From contig CAJAWH010000172.1 of assembly GCA_903945605.1 (NCBI GenBank), forward strand, positions 1 to 38,870: 38,870 nt of DNA, written 5' to 3'. Numbering within the stretch: the first letter of the stretch is position 1; every line of letters starts with the position of its first letter. The DNA is from an uncultured Methylococcaceae bacterium. GTDB taxonomy: Bacteria > Pseudomonadota > Gammaproteobacteria > Methylococcales > Methylomonadaceae. Under the pieces are notes generated by a model. The model had not been told where the DNA came from. It searched no databases and saw only the letters and a program-made list of their open reading frames with translations. The position numbers and the translations under genes were made by a program. Of the stretch, positions 16,834 through 26,719 are shown one piece after another.

Positions 16834-17307
16834 ATGGCCGAAGAAAATAACGCTGTAGAAAAACAATTTTCCATCCAAAAGATTTATACCAAAGATATGT
16901 CTTTTGAAACCCCTAATTCACCATCCATTTTCACTGCAAAATGGGAACCTACAGTGGATTTTAATTTAGGCACCCAAGTCAATGCCTTGGAACCTAACCT
17001 TTTTGAAATCGTGTTGACAGTCACCATTACGGTAAAATGCCAAGACACTATCGCTTATCTGGTGGAAGCTTCCCAAGCCGGTATTTTTATCCTCGGCGGC
17101 TTTACTGAGGAAGAAATGGGCCCGATGCTAAGCTCATTCTGCCCGAATATCCTGTTCCCTTACGCCCGTGAAGTGGTGTCAGATTTGGTCACCAAAGGCG
17201 GCTTCCCGCAATTGCTGTTGGCACCGGTCAATTTTGATGCCTTGTACGCCCATCATTTGCAACAACAGCAACAACAGCAATCGCCAGGCAATGTGACGCT
17301 GAATTAA
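16834..17307 (+). CDS. secB: Protein-export chaperone SecB
   Basis: SecB is the tetrameric cytosolic chaperone that keeps presecretory proteins unfolded and passes them to SecA. The 157-residue protein shows FSIQKIYTKDMSFETPNSP at the N-terminus, LTVTITVKCQD, and IFILGGFTEEEMGPMLSSFC followed by PNILFPYAREVVSDLVTKGG, all strong family features. The C-terminus has a run of glutamines before SPGNVTLN. It sits between the rhodanese gene and gpsA, an order shared with other Gammaproteobacteria. Secretory partners SecY and LepB are also in this window. Confidence 0.97.
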   Translation: MAEENNAVEKQFSIQKIYTKDMSFETPNSPSIFTAKWEPTVDFNLGTQVNALEPNLFEIVLTVTITVKCQDTIAYLVEASQAGIFILGGFTEEEMGPMLSSFCPNILFPYAREVVSDLVTKGGFPQLLLAPVNFDALYAHHLQQQQQQQSPGNVTLN

Positions 17308-17331
17308 TCTTGCCGCCAATAATCCTAATTG

Positions 17332-18330
17332 ATGGACGCAAGAATTGCAGTGTTAGGGGCGGGGTCTTGGGGCACCGCCCTGGCTATTTTGGCAGCCAAA
17401 AATGGTTGCCAAACCTTGCTTTGGGGACATAACCCAGAACATGTCCACGCTTTAAAAAATGACCGTGAAAACCGCCACTACTTGCCCGGCCGGTTGTTTC
17501 CGGACAGCTTGAAGGTCTCTGGCGACATAGCAGAAGTGGCTGCCTTTGGCACACTATTGTTGGTCTCTGTGCCTAGCCACGCATTTAAGACAACCCTCGG
17601 ACGCTTTAAACCGTACCTATCACCCGCCAGCAAAATTGCCTGGGCCAGCAAAGGCTTTAATCCGTCTGATGGTTCGCTATTGCATGAAATAGTGGCGGAA
17701 CTGTTTAGCGCTGACACACCTGCCGCTATTCTTTCTGGCCCGTCATTTGCCAACGAAGTGGCTGACGGCTTGCCCACCGCCATCACTATTGCCTCTGCGC
17801 AAACCGATTTTGCGGCAGAACTGGCGGACATTCTGCACAGCAGCCGGTTCCGCACATATACCAGTAGCGATGTGATTGGTGTGGAAGTGGGCGGCGCGGT
17901 AAAGAATGTGCTGGCAATTGCCGCTGGGATTGCCGATGGTTTGGGTTTTGGTGCCAATACCCGCGCCGCTTTAATCACCCGTGGCCTGAGCGAGATTATC
18001 CGCTTAGGTGTAAGGCTAGGCGGCAAACAGGAAACTTTTATGGGGTTGGCGGGCTTGGGTGACTTGGTGCTGACCTGCACCGACAACCAATCGCGTAACC
18101 GCCGCTTTGGCTTGGCGTTGGGCCAAGGCCAGGACAGGGGGCAGGCGATATTGTCTATTGGTCAGGAAATTGAAGGCATTTCGGCAGCCCGGGAAACTTA
18201 TTTGCTGGCGCAAAAGCATGGGTTGGACATGCCAATTATTGAACAAACCTATCGGGTGTTATACGAAGGTTTGGCTCCGCATGATGCGGTGGAAAACTTA
18301 TTGTCGAGAAATCTGAAGGCGGAGTGTTAG
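17332..18330 (+). CDS. gpsA: NAD(P)-dependent glycerol-3-phosphate dehydrogenase
   Basis: GpsA reduces dihydroxyacetone phosphate to sn-glycerol 3-phosphate for phospholipid synthesis. Seen are the N-terminal dinucleotide-binding motif VLGAGSWGTALA, the substrate-site region LSGPSFANEVADGLPTA, the catalytic-lysine segment GGAVKNVLAIAAGIADGLG, and NTRAALITRGLSEI with GLAGLGDLVLTCTD in the helical C-terminal domain. The start chosen is the ATG at 17332 (332 residues); the TTG just before it is unlikely. It is the last gene of the rhodanese-secB-gpsA group, and its stop is 11 bases from that of the converging pdxJ. Confidence 0.97.
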   Translation: MDARIAVLGAGSWGTALAILAAKNGCQTLLWGHNPEHVHALKNDRENRHYLPGRLFPDSLKVSGDIAEVAAFGTLLLVSVPSHAFKTTLGRFKPYLSPASKIAWASKGFNPSDGSLLHEIVAELFSADTPAAILSGPSFANEVADGLPTAITIASAQTDFAAELADILHSSRFRTYTSSDVIGVEVGGAVKNVLAIAAGIADGLGFGANTRAALITRGLSEIIRLGVRLGGKQETFMGLAGLGDLVLTCTDNQSRNRRFGLALGQGQDRGQAILSIGQEIEGISAARETYLLAQKHGLDMPIIEQTYRVLYEGLAPHDAVENLLSRNLKAEC

Positions 18331-18341
18331 GGGGCTTGGCC

Positions 18342-19088
18342 TTACAGGGCTGTTGCCCTTGCTTGTGTCATTAGCCGCTTCAAATCGCTGACCGTTTGCG
18401 CCAAACCGGAAAACACGGCTTGGGCAATGATGGCATGACCAATATTCAGTTCGATGATTTCAGGTATGGCGCAAATAGCGGCAACATTGTGGAAGTTTAA
18501 GCCGTGTCCGGCATTGACTTGCAGGCCCAGTTGACGGGCATAACTCGCGGCATTGCGGATGCGCGCCAGTTCTTCGGCTTGCAGCTGCTTGCTTTTGGCA
18601 TCGGCATAACAGCCAGTATGCAACTCTATCACAGGGGCGCCCGCAACCAAGGCCGCGTCTATTTGCCGGTTGTCGGCATCAATGAACAAGGACACCTCAA
18701 CCCCTGCGTCGGCCAGTCTGGCACAAGCCAATTTAATGGTGGGCAGGTTGCCCGCCACATCTAAACCGCCTTCGGTGGTCAATTCAGCCCGCTTCTCAGG
18801 CACCAGACAACAGGCATGGGGCTGGACTTGTTCGGCTATCCCCAGCATGGCTTCGGTCACCGCCATTTCAAGGTTTAGGCGGGTATTGAGCAGGTCTTTC
18901 AGTAAATAAATGTCCCTATCTTGGATATGCCGCCTGTCTTCGCGCAGGTGCGCGGTTATACCATCAGCCCCTGCCTGTTCCGCCAACAAAGCGGCCTGCA
19001 CGGGTTCTGGATAACGTGTGCCACGGGCTTGCCGAAGCGTGGCGACATGGTCGATATTGACACCTAGTAAGACGGGGGTTGCGTTCAT
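18342..19088 (-). CDS. pdxJ: Pyridoxine 5'-phosphate synthase
   Basis: PdxJ condenses 1-deoxyxylulose 5-phosphate with 3-amino-2-oxopropyl phosphate to pyridoxine 5'-phosphate, the ring-forming step of vitamin B6 synthesis. The 248-residue TIM-barrel protein begins [17 protein letters not shown] and shows [46 protein letters not shown] and the C-terminal phosphate site ELNIGHAII. Its start overlaps the recO stop by 4 bases, and it closes the lepA-lepB-rnc-era-recO-pdxJ run. An AGGGC/GCCCT hairpin lies over its 3' end (18346-18359), facing gpsA. Confidence 0.97.
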   Translation of the reverse strand: MNATPVLLGVNIDHVATLRQARGTRYPEPVQAALLAEQAGADGITAHLREDRRHIQDRDIYLLKDLLNTRLNLEMAVTEAMLGIAEQVQPHACCLVPEKRAELTTEGGLDVAGNLPTIKLACARLADAGVEVSLFIDADNRQIDAALVAGAPVIELHTGCYADAKSKQLQAEELARIRNAASYARQLGLQVNAGHGLNFHNVAAICAIPEIIELNIGHAIIAQAVFSGLAQTVSDLKRLMTQARATAL

Positions 19089-19792
19089 GTTTGTAGCTGT
19101 TGAATGATTTGGTTAATAACTGCGCGGCTTTTTAAGGGCTTGCCTTGTCTGTAAAAATCAATGACACCACGCATCAATTGTTTTGCCTGGGCTAGTTGGC
19201 TGGCATCGGTGAAGCATTGTTGTTGCAGTGCCAGCAAAGTTTCACCATCAAACACGCCTTGTTCGCTGGCGATTGCCCCTTGTTCAGGGTGAAAAAAATA
19301 TTTTTGTTGTGGCCTGATGGGACGCAGCTGGTTGTCGGTCGCCAGTGGCAAAGCATAGCCAATAATGGCAAGTAGTTGCAATTCAAAAATCCGTAGGGTC
19401 GCCTCAAGTTCCGGGTGGTTGGTCAAATTGACCAAACTTTGCTGATAAAGTGCAAATACTTCCGGATGCGGATCGGCATTGGCAATAAAAAATGCCAGCA
19501 ATTCGTTCAGGTAAAAGCCGCAATAAAAGGGAATGCCTTGTAATGCTAACGGGTGACTAAGCTCCACTGCGGTCAGTATCTTAAAGTTAGCATTACCGGT
19601 ATACGATATAAGCAAAGGCAGAAAAGGCTGCAACAAGCTGGCTGTTTTGGATTTGGCTTTTCTGACACCTTTTGCCAACAACGGCAACCTACCGTAATCC
19701 CGAGTAAAAACATCCATAATCAGGCTGGTTTCGCGGTACGGGCGCTTTTGTAAAATATAACCGGGTTGTAAATAAACGGCTTGTTCAGCCAT
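19085..19792 (-). CDS. recO: DNA repair protein RecO
   Basis: RecO anneals single strands and helps RecR load RecA at gaps. The protein has an N-terminal OB fold ([20 protein letters not shown], then [16 protein letters not shown] and [12 protein letters not shown]) and a helical C-terminal half ([20 protein letters not shown] and [15 protein letters not shown]). I chose the ATG at 19792 (235 residues). It overlaps the era stop by 8 bases, and its N-terminus lines up with known RecO proteins. An ATG at 19822 would add ten residues lying inside era. The usual zinc-type cysteines of some RecO proteins are not evident. Confidence 0.93.
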   Translation of the reverse strand: MAEQAVYLQPGYILQKRPYRETSLIMDVFTRDYGRLPLLAKGVRKAKSKTASLLQPFLPLLISYTGNANFKILTAVELSHPLALQGIPFYCGFYLNELLAFFIANADPHPEVFALYQQSLVNLTNHPELEATLRIFELQLLAIIGYALPLATDNQLRPIRPQQKYFFHPEQGAIASEQGVFDGETLLALQQQCFTDASQLAQAKQLMRGVIDFYRQGKPLKSRAVINQIIQQLQT

Positions 19793-20666
19793 TAAAGCCA
19801 AGGCTTTGTAAGGCACGTTCATTGTCTGACCAACCTGACTTAACCTTTACCCATAATTGCAAGTACACTTTTTGGGCGATGAGACGCTCTATATCATGCC
19901 GTGCTTCAGTGCCTATATTTTTGAGCATTTCACCCTCTTTGCCAATGACAATGTTTTTTTGTGTCATCCGTTCCACCCAGATTAGCGCGTAAATTTTGGT
20001 GATGTCGGGGTGTTCTTCGTAGCGTTCTATTTCGACAGTCAGTTCATAAGGCAATTCTGCACCTAACCGCCGGGTAAGTTTTTCCCTGATAATTTCCGCT
20101 GCCAAGAAACGTTCGCTCCGGTCGGTGATTTGGTCTTCTGGGTAAATCAGGCTTTGTTCAGGCAATAATTTAATGATGAGCTGTTCCAACACATCCAAAT
20201 TAGTGTTTTTTAAGGCTGATATTGGGACTAAATGTTCAAACGGAAAGCGTTGGCGGGCATCAGCAAAAAATGCCAGTATGGCTTCCTTTTCCTTTACTTT
20301 ATCAACTTTGTTGACCGCCAGGATAACCGGCAAGTTGGCTTGTCTGAGTTTGATGAAAATGGTTTCGTCGTACTCATGCCAAGACAGGCCGTCTATCAGC
20401 CATACCACCACATCCACACCCATTAAGGTGGTGTCTGCCGTTTTGTTAAGGTAACGGTTCAAGGCTTTTTTCTCGCTGCTATGCATCCCCGGGGTGTCCA
20501 TATAGATCACCTGCCCAGCTTCTGTGGTGTTGATGCCTAATATGCGGTGCCTTGTGGTCTGTGGCTTGCGGGAAGTGATGCTGATTTTTTGTTTCAGCAG
20601 ATGGTTCATTAATGTCGATTTGCCAACATTCGGCCTGCCTATCAAGGCAACGTAACCACAATTCAT
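19785..20666 (-). CDS. era: GTPase Era
   Basis: Era is an essential GTPase that binds the 3' end of 16S rRNA during small-subunit assembly. The 293-residue protein has G1 GRPNVGKS (10-17), effector region TSRKPQTTRHRI, G3 DTPGMH (~57-62), G4 NKVDKV (~119-124) and G5-like SALKNTN. These are followed by a C-terminal KH domain (VIGKEGEMLKNIGTEARHDI). It overlaps rnc upstream by 4 bases and recO downstream, a conserved rnc-era-recO arrangement that links rRNA processing to ribosome assembly. Confidence 0.98.
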   Translation of the reverse strand: MNCGYVALIGRPNVGKSTLMNHLLKQKISITSRKPQTTRHRILGINTTEAGQVIYMDTPGMHSSEKKALNRYLNKTADTTLMGVDVVVWLIDGLSWHEYDETIFIKLRQANLPVILAVNKVDKVKEKEAILAFFADARQRFPFEHLVPISALKNTNLDVLEQLIIKLLPEQSLIYPEDQITDRSERFLAAEIIREKLTRRLGAELPYELTVEIERYEEHPDITKIYALIWVERMTQKNIVIGKEGEMLKNIGTEARHDIERLIAQKVYLQLWVKVKSGWSDNERALQSLGFNG

Positions 20667-21343
20667 AAGCTATCCTTTAACAGTTGCAACATTTTTTCCG
20701 CCGCATCCTGTTCGGCTTTCTTACGTGTCCCACCCGTGCCTGTACAGGCCTCCGCCAGTACGGAAACAGTACACTTAACCTTAAAGGTCTGTTCATGAGC
20801 CAGCCCTGACATGGTGATTAAAGTGTAGTCGGGCAACTCCAGTTTTCTGGCCTGCATAAGTTCTTGCAATTGGGTTTTAGGGTCTTTGCGCCAGCTTTCC
20901 AAAGACAATCCGCCTAACTTTTCGGTGAACAATTGCTCTATCCATTGTTGGCAACTGGTCATGCCTTGGTCAAGGTATAAAGCGCCCATAATGGCTTCTA
21001 AAGCGTCGGACAAAATGGAATCTCGCCGAAATCCTCCACTTTTAAGCTCTCCAGTGCCTAGCAGCAGATAATCACCTAGTTGAAGTTTTCTGGCAAGTTC
21101 CGCTAATGAACCTTCATTGACTAAGGAGGCCCTTAGCCTGCTTAACACACCCTCGCTCGCTTCTGGATAAATATCGTACAATTTTCTGGCAATGACAAAA
21201 CCTAAGATGGAATCGCCCAGGAATTCTAGTCGTTCGTTATTGTTCGCACCAAAGCTGCGATGTGTCAATGCGACTTTAAAAAGCTCGGGATCAGTAAAAT
21301 GCAAGCCAAGTTTTTTTTGTAAGTTGTCGGGGTTTTTTAACAC
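20663..21343 (-). CDS. rnc: Ribonuclease III
   Basis: RNase III cuts double-stranded RNA, including rRNA precursors and structured mRNAs. The 226-residue protein has the catalytic signature NERLEFLGDS (E37, E40, D44), the second acidic pair D113 and E116 in LSDALEAIMGALYLDQG, and a C-terminal double-stranded RNA-binding domain from DPKTQLQELMQ to RKKAEQDAAEKML. The best start is a GTG at 21343, which places the protein's beginning (LKNPDNLQKKLG) in line with the family. AAGGAG abuts this GTG, an unusually close spacing, and a short upstream frame ends across it. Confidence 0.97.
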   Translation of the reverse strand: MLKNPDNLQKKLGLHFTDPELFKVALTHRSFGANNNERLEFLGDSILGFVIARKLYDIYPEASEGVLSRLRASLVNEGSLAELARKLQLGDYLLLGTGELKSGGFRRDSILSDALEAIMGALYLDQGMTSCQQWIEQLFTEKLGGLSLESWRKDPKTQLQELMQARKLELPDYTLITMSGLAHEQTFKVKCTVSVLAEACTGTGGTRKKAEQDAAEKMLQLLKDSL

Positions 21344-21489
21344 TCCTTGCCAGCTCCAGGCCCATTGCCATATTCCATCAGGTCTGTTGTTAACCTTAAG
21401 GGAGCGAAGGAAAATGAGTTGCTACCCTTTTGTTGTTTTAATGCCATGCTGATAACCACGCATAAGTAATGATAAGTAGTAATGGTCAT
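21337..21489 (-). CDS. Short open frame in the lepB-rnc gap (possible DUF4845 remnant)
   Basis: A 50-codon frame runs from the ATG at 21489 to a TAA at 21337-21339 that overlaps the rnc GTG start. An internal ATG at 21447 gives 36 residues beginning MALKQQKGSNSF. In many relatives a small membrane protein gene (DUF4845) lies here between lepB and rnc, and such proteins begin with a similar basic Gln-rich stretch followed by a membrane helix. No membrane helix is present here. No clear ribosome binding site precedes either ATG. It may be a deletion remnant, a leader frame coupling rnc translation, or chance. Confidence 0.3.
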   Translation of the reverse strand: MTITTYHYLCVVISMALKQQKGSNSFSFAPLRLTTDLMEYGNGPGAGKEC

Positions 21490-21515
21490 ACGCTGTATAT
21501 GCCCAAAGGTTATTT

Positions 21516-22316
21516 TTATTTAAGTAGGGTGCCTATGCGATTGGGCTGAAATGCGTAAATATGGAAATCCCAAGGCAGCAAACTACCATCAAAGTTCATC
21601 CATATTAACATTGCCCTACCTACTAAATTTTCTTCAGGCACTGTCCCCCAGTAACGGCTGTCATTGCTGTTGTCTCGGTTATCGCCCATCATAAAATACT
21701 GGCCTTCCGGCACTATAATATCTGCCGACACGGTGGGAGCATCGTGCCTAATGAGAATGTTGTGTTCAATGCCGGTCAAATCTTCCTGCAAACGTTCTGC
21801 ACCAGTCATTTCTTGACCGCTGCCCAAACCTTGGTAGAGACCCATGGAGACTTGTTTGACCGGAATACCGTTGACTGTCAGCTGTTTATTTTCGTCATAG
21901 GAGATTTTGTCACCGGGCAAACCAATCACCCGCTTGATATAGTCCACACTAGGGTCTCTAGGGTAACGGAAGACTACAATATCACCGCGTTTGGGTTCAT
22001 TTAAGCCAATGATTTTCTTATTGAGCACCGGCAAGCGAATACCATAGGCAAATTTGTTGACCAAGATAAAGTCACCCACCAGCAGTGTCGGCATCATGGA
22101 GCCGGACGGGATACGGAATGGCTCCGCCAAAAATGAGCGCAACAATAACACCAGCAGCAACACCGGAAAAAATGATCGCGCGTATTCAACTACCCACGGC
22201 TCGTTGTCCTCCGCGTACGGTGTGCCTTCTGCCTTAAGTTTGAGCAAATAAACGCTCCAGATAAGCCCGCTCACGACTGAGCCAACCAGCAAATAAAAGG
22301 AAAAATCAATATCCAT
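21516..22316 (-). CDS. lepB: Signal peptidase I
   Basis: LepB removes signal peptides from exported proteins at the outer face of the inner membrane. From the ATG at 22316 the protein has 266 residues; a longer start inside lepA (22400) is unlikely because its extra residues look non-family. Two membrane helices (~7-26 and ~48-64) precede the catalytic domain. The Ser-Lys dyad is S73 in IPSGSMMPTL and K128 in DYIKRVIGLPGD. Box E GDNRDNSNDSRYWG is present. It follows lepA by 31 bases, and no strong ribosome binding site is seen. Confidence 0.96.
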   Translation of the reverse strand: MDIDFSFYLLVGSVVSGLIWSVYLLKLKAEGTPYAEDNEPWVVEYARSFFPVLLLVLLLRSFLAEPFRIPSGSMMPTLLVGDFILVNKFAYGIRLPVLNKKIIGLNEPKRGDIVVFRYPRDPSVDYIKRVIGLPGDKISYDENKQLTVNGIPVKQVSMGLYQGLGSGQEMTGAERLQEDLTGIEHNILIRHDAPTVSADIIVPEGQYFMMGDNRDNSNDSRYWGTVPEENLVGRAMLIWMNFDGSLLPWDFHIYAFQPNRIGTLLK

Positions 22317-22347
22317 AAGTGTTTTTATGTTTGTTAAAGGTACGGAA

Positions 22348-24147
22348 TTATTCTTTATTAAGTTGCAACACTGCCAAGAAGGCTTCTTGCGGTATTTCAA
22401 TGCTACCGACTTGTTTCATGCGTTTTTTGCCGGCCTTTTGTTTTTCCAATAGTTTCTTTTTACGGCTAATATCACCCCCATAACATTTGGCAGTGACGTT
22501 TTTCCGTAAGGCCTTAACCGTTGAGCGGGCAATCACCTTGGAACCTATAGCGGCCTGAATGGCAACCTCATACATTTGTCTTGGTATGAGTTCTTTCATT
22601 TTTTCTACCAGGTCACGCCCCCGATTACTGCTCATATCACGATGGACAATAATGGATAAGGCGTCGACTTTTTCGGTGTTAATCAAAACATCCAGTTTTA
22701 TGAGGTCAGCAGGCTGAAAACGCAGAAATTCGTAATCAAAGGATGCAAAGCCACGGCTAACGGATTTTAAACGGTCAAAAAAATCCAAAACTACTTCACT
22801 TAAGGGCATTTCATAGTGTAAGGACACTTGTCGGCCAGCAAACTGCATATCTTTTTGTAAACCGCGCTTTTCAATACACAAAGTGATGACTGCGCCCAAA
22901 TAAGCTTCAGGCACTAAAATATTGGCGCGGATGATAGGTTCACGTATTTCCTTGACTATGCCACCATCAGGAAGTTTGGCGGGATTGTCCACCATGATGA
23001 TGTCACCCGTTTGGGTGATCACCTCGTAAACCACCGTTGGGGCGGTGGTGATCAAATCCACATCATATTCGCGCTCCAACCTTTCTTGCACTATCTCCAT
23101 GTGCAACATACCCAGAAAGCCACAACGGAAGCCAAAGCCCAATGCTTGTGATGTTTCCGGTTCAAATTGCAAGGCGGCATCATTAAGGTTCAGTTTTTTT
23201 AACGCTTCGCGTAAGTCTTCGTAATTATCCGAACTGACGGGATAAAGGCCGGCGAAAACTCTTGGCTGGACTCTTTGGAAACCGGTGAGTTGTTCACTTG
23301 CGGGTTTATCCGTCCAAGTAATAGTGTCACCGACCGGTGCGCCGAAAATATCTTTTATGCCAGCCACCACATAGCCAACCTCACCGGTATTGAGTAAGTC
23401 CTTTTCCAATCGTTTAGGGGTAAAAACACCGACAATATCGACAATAAAAGATTTACCGGTGGACATGATGGTAATTTTTTGTTTTTTGCGGATACTGCCG
23501 TGGACAATCCTGACCAAAGAAACGACCCCCAAATAACTGTCAAACCATGAATCGATGATTAGGGCTTGTAAAGGGCCGTCAATATTACCTTGTGGAGGCG
23601 GCACCTTGACCACCAATTGCTCCAACACATCCAGCACACCCAAACCGGTCTTGGCGCTGATCATGAGCGCCTCATCGGCAGGGATGCCTATCACTTCTTC
23701 AATTTCCGTTTGCACCCTAGCCGGTTCGGCGGATGGCAAATCTATTTTATTTAGGACGGGGACAACCTCTAAGCCCTGGTCAATGGCGGTATAACAGTTG
23801 GCAACGCTTTGTGCTTCAACCCCTTGTGCGGCATCAACCACCAACAAAGCCCCTTCGCAAGCCGCCAAGGAGCGGGAAACCTCGTAAGAGAAGTCCACAT
23901 GACCTGGTGTATCAATGAAATTGAGCTGATAGGTTTCGCCATCTTTGGCTTTAAATTCGAGGGTGACGCTTTGGGCTTTGATGGTAATACCGCGCTCCCT
24001 TTCTATATCCATTGAATCCAGAACTTGGGCTGACATCTCACGATCGCTCAAGCCTCCACAAAGTTGGATGAAGCGATCTGCAAGGGTCGATTTTCCGTGA
24101 TCGATATGGGCAATGATAGAAAAATTTCTTATATGTTTTAAATCCAC
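22348..24147 (-). CDS. lepA: Elongation factor 4 (LepA)
   Basis: LepA is a translational GTPase that affects ribosome back-translocation and initiation or assembly. The 599-residue length is exact for the family. Seen are G1 AHIDHGKST (~13-21), DTPGHVDF (~79-86), NKIDLPSA (~133-140), EF-G-like domains II, III and V, and the LepA-specific C-terminal domain ([20 protein letters not shown], then [12 protein letters not shown]). It opens the lepA-lepB-rnc-era-recO-pdxJ run. A TATACT hexamer at 24206-24211 could be a -10 element, but no good -35 was found. Confidence 0.98.
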   Translation of the reverse strand: MDLKHIRNFSIIAHIDHGKSTLADRFIQLCGGLSDREMSAQVLDSMDIERERGITIKAQSVTLEFKAKDGETYQLNFIDTPGHVDFSYEVSRSLAACEGALLVVDAAQGVEAQSVANCYTAIDQGLEVVPVLNKIDLPSAEPARVQTEIEEVIGIPADEALMISAKTGLGVLDVLEQLVVKVPPPQGNIDGPLQALIIDSWFDSYLGVVSLVRIVHGSIRKKQKITIMSTGKSFIVDIVGVFTPKRLEKDLLNTGEVGYVVAGIKDIFGAPVGDTITWTDKPASEQLTGFQRVQPRVFAGLYPVSSDNYEDLREALKKLNLNDAALQFEPETSQALGFGFRCGFLGMLHMEIVQERLEREYDVDLITTAPTVVYEVITQTGDIIMVDNPAKLPDGGIVKEIREPIIRANILVPEAYLGAVITLCIEKRGLQKDMQFAGRQVSLHYEMPLSEVVLDFFDRLKSVSRGFASFDYEFLRFQPADLIKLDVLINTEKVDALSIIVHRDMSSNRGRDLVEKMKELIPRQMYEVAIQAAIGSKVIARSTVKALRKNVTAKCYGGDISRKKKLLEKQKAGKKRMKQVGSIEIPQEAFLAVLQLNKE

Positions 24148-24263
24148 ACTATTTCAACTTATAAATGTTAAAAATGAAGCCGGGCCTTAATACCCGCACC
24201 GGGAAAGTATAGAAGAATAACAGAGACTTTTGGAACCATGGCTGATGAATCCAGCCGGACCAT

Positions 24264-25157
24264 TCAATTGACAAAGCTAAGAAGCAAGCCTAAATAGACA
24301 CTCAAGCCAAACCAATTATTATTTAAAAATGCTTTAAAACAACTCTGCTTATTCCGTTCAGCTATTAATGTTTGTTGGTATATGAATAAGCCAGCAGCAC
24401 AAATAAGCCCAATATAGTAAGGCCCGTTAAGCCCCTGTAGCAATCCCACCGACACTAGCAGGGCCATGATGGTCAATTGTAGGATGCCAATGATAAATTT
24501 GTCATGTCTGCCAAACAGAATGGCAGTGGATTTGATGCCTATTTTTAAATCATCTTCTTTGTCGACCATGGCGTACATAGTGTCGTATACCAAAGCCCAT
24601 AAAACAACCGACAAATAAAGTAGCCAGGCGACCAGCGGAATATGATCAGTTTGCGCAGCAAAGGCCATAGGTACTGCCCAACCAAAGGATACGCCCAAAT
24701 AGGCCTGTGGCAATTGCGTATAGCGCTTCATGAAAGGATAGCTGGCTGCCAAAAAAGCTCCGCCTATGGACAGTACAATGGTATAACTATTGAGCAGCAA
24801 AACCAAACCGAAAGCCAACAGGCTTAACACAGCAAACAGCACCAGCGCTTCTTTGGGAGCGACTTTTCCAGTGGCAATAGGTCGCAATTGGGTGCGCTCA
24901 ACATGTGCGTCAAAATCCCGATCAGCGTAATCATTGATAACACAACCTGCAGCACGCATCAAGACAACGCCCATGCAAAATACCCCCAGCACCAAACCAT
25001 CAGGTTTGCCGGCACCAGCCAACCATAAAGCCCACAAGGTCGGCCAGAGCAAGATGAGTATGCCGATAGGTTTGTCAAAACGGGCCAATAACCAATATTG
25101 AGTGGCTCTATCTGCAATACTTTGCCAAATAATGGGTTTTAATGTTTGCGGTTGCAA
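24264..25157 (-). CDS. ubiA: 4-hydroxybenzoate polyprenyltransferase UbiA
   Basis: UbiA attaches the polyprenyl tail to 4-hydroxybenzoate in ubiquinone synthesis within the inner membrane. The 297-residue protein has about eight or nine hydrophobic segments. The first Asp-rich motif is NDYADRDFD (N75-D83), followed by [14 protein letters not shown]. The second is [20 protein letters not shown]. Both are intact, so prenyl-diphosphate and Mg binding are expected. It stands between the ribosomal operon terminator and lepA with no chorismate lyase gene beside it. Its own promoter probably lies in the 90 bases upstream. Confidence 0.95.
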   Translation of the reverse strand: MQPQTLKPIIWQSIADRATQYWLLARFDKPIGILILLWPTLWALWLAGAGKPDGLVLGVFCMGVVLMRAAGCVINDYADRDFDAHVERTQLRPIATGKVAPKEALVLFAVLSLLAFGLVLLLNSYTIVLSIGGAFLAASYPFMKRYTQLPQAYLGVSFGWAVPMAFAAQTDHIPLVAWLLYLSVVLWALVYDTMYAMVDKEDDLKIGIKSTAILFGRHDKFIIGILQLTIMALLVSVGLLQGLNGPYYIGLICAAGLFIYQQTLIAERNKQSCFKAFLNNNWFGLSVYLGLLLSFVN

Positions 25158-25251
25158 AAGTATACACCTCGAAATAAAAATTGACCGCCCGATGCCCGAA
25201 TTAAAATAAGCCGGATGTTATCTATGACAACGGTTTTAGTAATATTTAAAC

Positions 25252-25282
25252 AAAAAAAAAGCCGGGTAGTCCGGCTTTTTTT
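25252..25282 (-). terminator. Intrinsic terminator of the ribosomal super-operon
   Basis: A GC-rich stem GCCGG (25261-25265) and CCGGC (25271-25275), with loop GTAGT, is extended on both sides by A and T runs. Up to 12 bp pair, and a run of nine A on the plus strand gives a U-tract for minus-strand transcription. It begins 15 bases after the rplQ stop. The T-run on the other side would also let it work for plus-strand transcription. Confidence 0.92.
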
Positions 25283-25297
25283 AAGCAAAGATGCTTT

Positions 25298-25660
25298 TTA
25301 TTCTGGTCTGTCCACAAGCTCCACGTAAGCCATTGGGGCATCATCACCTGCCCTGAAGCCACATTTCATGATTCTCAGATAACCGCCGGGACGGTTTTTA
25401 TAGCGAGGGCCAAGCTCATTGAACAGTTTGGTGACCATTTCACGATCACGCAATTTAGCAAACGCATTCCGTCTTTTGGCAACGCTATCTTCTTTAGATA
25501 AGGTTATTAAAGGTTCTGCATAACTTCTCAACTCTTTTGCTTTTGGCAATGTGGTTTTGATTAGCTCGTGCCTAAACAATGAATTGGTCATGTTGCTGAA
25601 TAGCGCCTTACGGTGGCTGCTATTCATATTAAATTTTCTGCCAGACTTACGATGTCTCAT
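25298..25660 (-). CDS. rplQ: 50S ribosomal protein L17
   Basis: L17 is a bacterial large-subunit protein near the exit tunnel. The 120-residue protein begins [20 protein letters not shown] and contains [19 protein letters not shown] and [18 protein letters not shown], which are family hallmarks. It is the last gene of the alpha operon, 18 bases after rpoA, and is followed by a strong intrinsic terminator. Confidence 0.98.
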   Translation of the reverse strand: MRHRKSGRKFNMNSSHRKALFSNMTNSLFRHELIKTTLPKAKELRSYAEPLITLSKEDSVAKRRNAFAKLRDREMVTKLFNELGPRYKNRPGGYLRIMKCGFRAGDDAPMAYVELVDRPE

Positions 25661-25678
25661 TTTAAAAGACCTTAATTA

Positions 25679-26698
25679 TTAATGTGTTATTGAATTGGAT
25701 TGGTCGATGAGATTATCAGGCGGCCAATTTTCAAGCCTCATACCCAATGACAAACCTTTTAATGCCAGTATGTCTTTAATTTCTGTCAAAGATTTTTTGC
25801 CAAGATTAGGCGTTTTAAGCAATTCCACTTCGGTTCTTTGGATCAAATCGCCTATGTAAAAAATATTTTCAGCTTTAAGACAGTTAGCCGAACGGACGGT
25901 CAGTTCCAAATCATCAACAGGGCGTAAGAAAATCGGCTCAATTTCAGGCCGATGAGGTTCAATTTCCTTATCTATACCTGGCTGTTCAATTTCTTTCTCG
26001 AAATCAACAAAAACAGACAACTGATCATGTAAGATCGTGGCAGCTAATTTGATCGTTTCTTCTGGATCAACGGTGCCATTGGTCTCAAGTTCAATAATAA
26101 GCTTGTCCAAATTTGTCCGTTGTTCTACCCGAGTGCTTTCAACCTGATAGGCAACTTTTATGATAGGGCTGAAAGAAGCATCAACTTGCAAAGTGCCTAC
26201 AGGCACACCTTGATCATTGTTATGTTTTCTGGCAGTGACTGGCTCATATCCACGACCCCGTCTCACACGTATTTTAATGTTCAATGCACCGGCGTGCGTC
26301 AAATGGGCAATGACCAAATCCGGATTGATAATTTCTACATCGTGCGGCAAACTGATGTCACCAGCTATGACCACCCCTTGACCAGATTTTGATAAAGTGA
26401 GTTCAACCTCATCTTTTGAATGTAAAATAACTGCCAATTTTTTTAGGTTCAACAAGATGTCGATGACATCTTCCTGCACACCTTCGATCGTTGTGTATTC
26501 ATGAAGCACGCCATCAATCTCAACATCAGTCACGGCACAACCGGGAATTGTGCTTAACAGAACGCGTCTTAGGGCATTGCCTAGGGAATGACCAAAACCA
26601 CGCTCTAATGGCTCTATGACAATCCTTGAGTGATTGGGCGATTTTGACTCCACCTCAACCAAACGAGGCTTTAGTAAGCCAGAAATAGAAAACTGCAT
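25679..26698 (-). CDS. rpoA: RNA polymerase subunit alpha
   Basis: The alpha subunit dimerises to seed RNA polymerase assembly, and its C-terminal domain contacts UP elements and activators. The 339-residue protein has the N-terminal domain ([20 protein letters not shown], ~28-47), a linker (~230-255) that is slightly longer and more acidic or Pro-containing than in E. coli, and the alpha-CTD. The CTD motif [19 protein letters not shown] contains the DNA-contacting Arg, and [17 protein letters not shown] follows. Located between rpsD and rplQ as in most proteobacteria. Confidence 0.99.
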   Translation of the reverse strand: MQFSISGLLKPRLVEVESKSPNHSRIVIEPLERGFGHSLGNALRRVLLSTIPGCAVTDVEIDGVLHEYTTIEGVQEDVIDILLNLKKLAVILHSKDEVELTLSKSGQGVVIAGDISLPHDVEIINPDLVIAHLTHAGALNIKIRVRRGRGYEPVTARKHNNDQGVPVGTLQVDASFSPIIKVAYQVESTRVEQRTNLDKLIIELETNGTVDPEETIKLAATILHDQLSVFVDFEKEIEQPGIDKEIEPHRPEIEPIFLRPVDDLELTVRSANCLKAENIFYIGDLIQRTEVELLKTPNLGKKSLTEIKDILALKGLSLGMRLENWPPDNLIDQSNSITH

Positions 26699-26719
26699 TT
26701 ATATCCCTCAGTACCGCGA

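Noticed and set aside
24230-24260. Terminator between ubiA and lepA
   Set aside because: The GGCTG/CAGCC stem is only 5 bp, has a 7-base loop and no U-tract.
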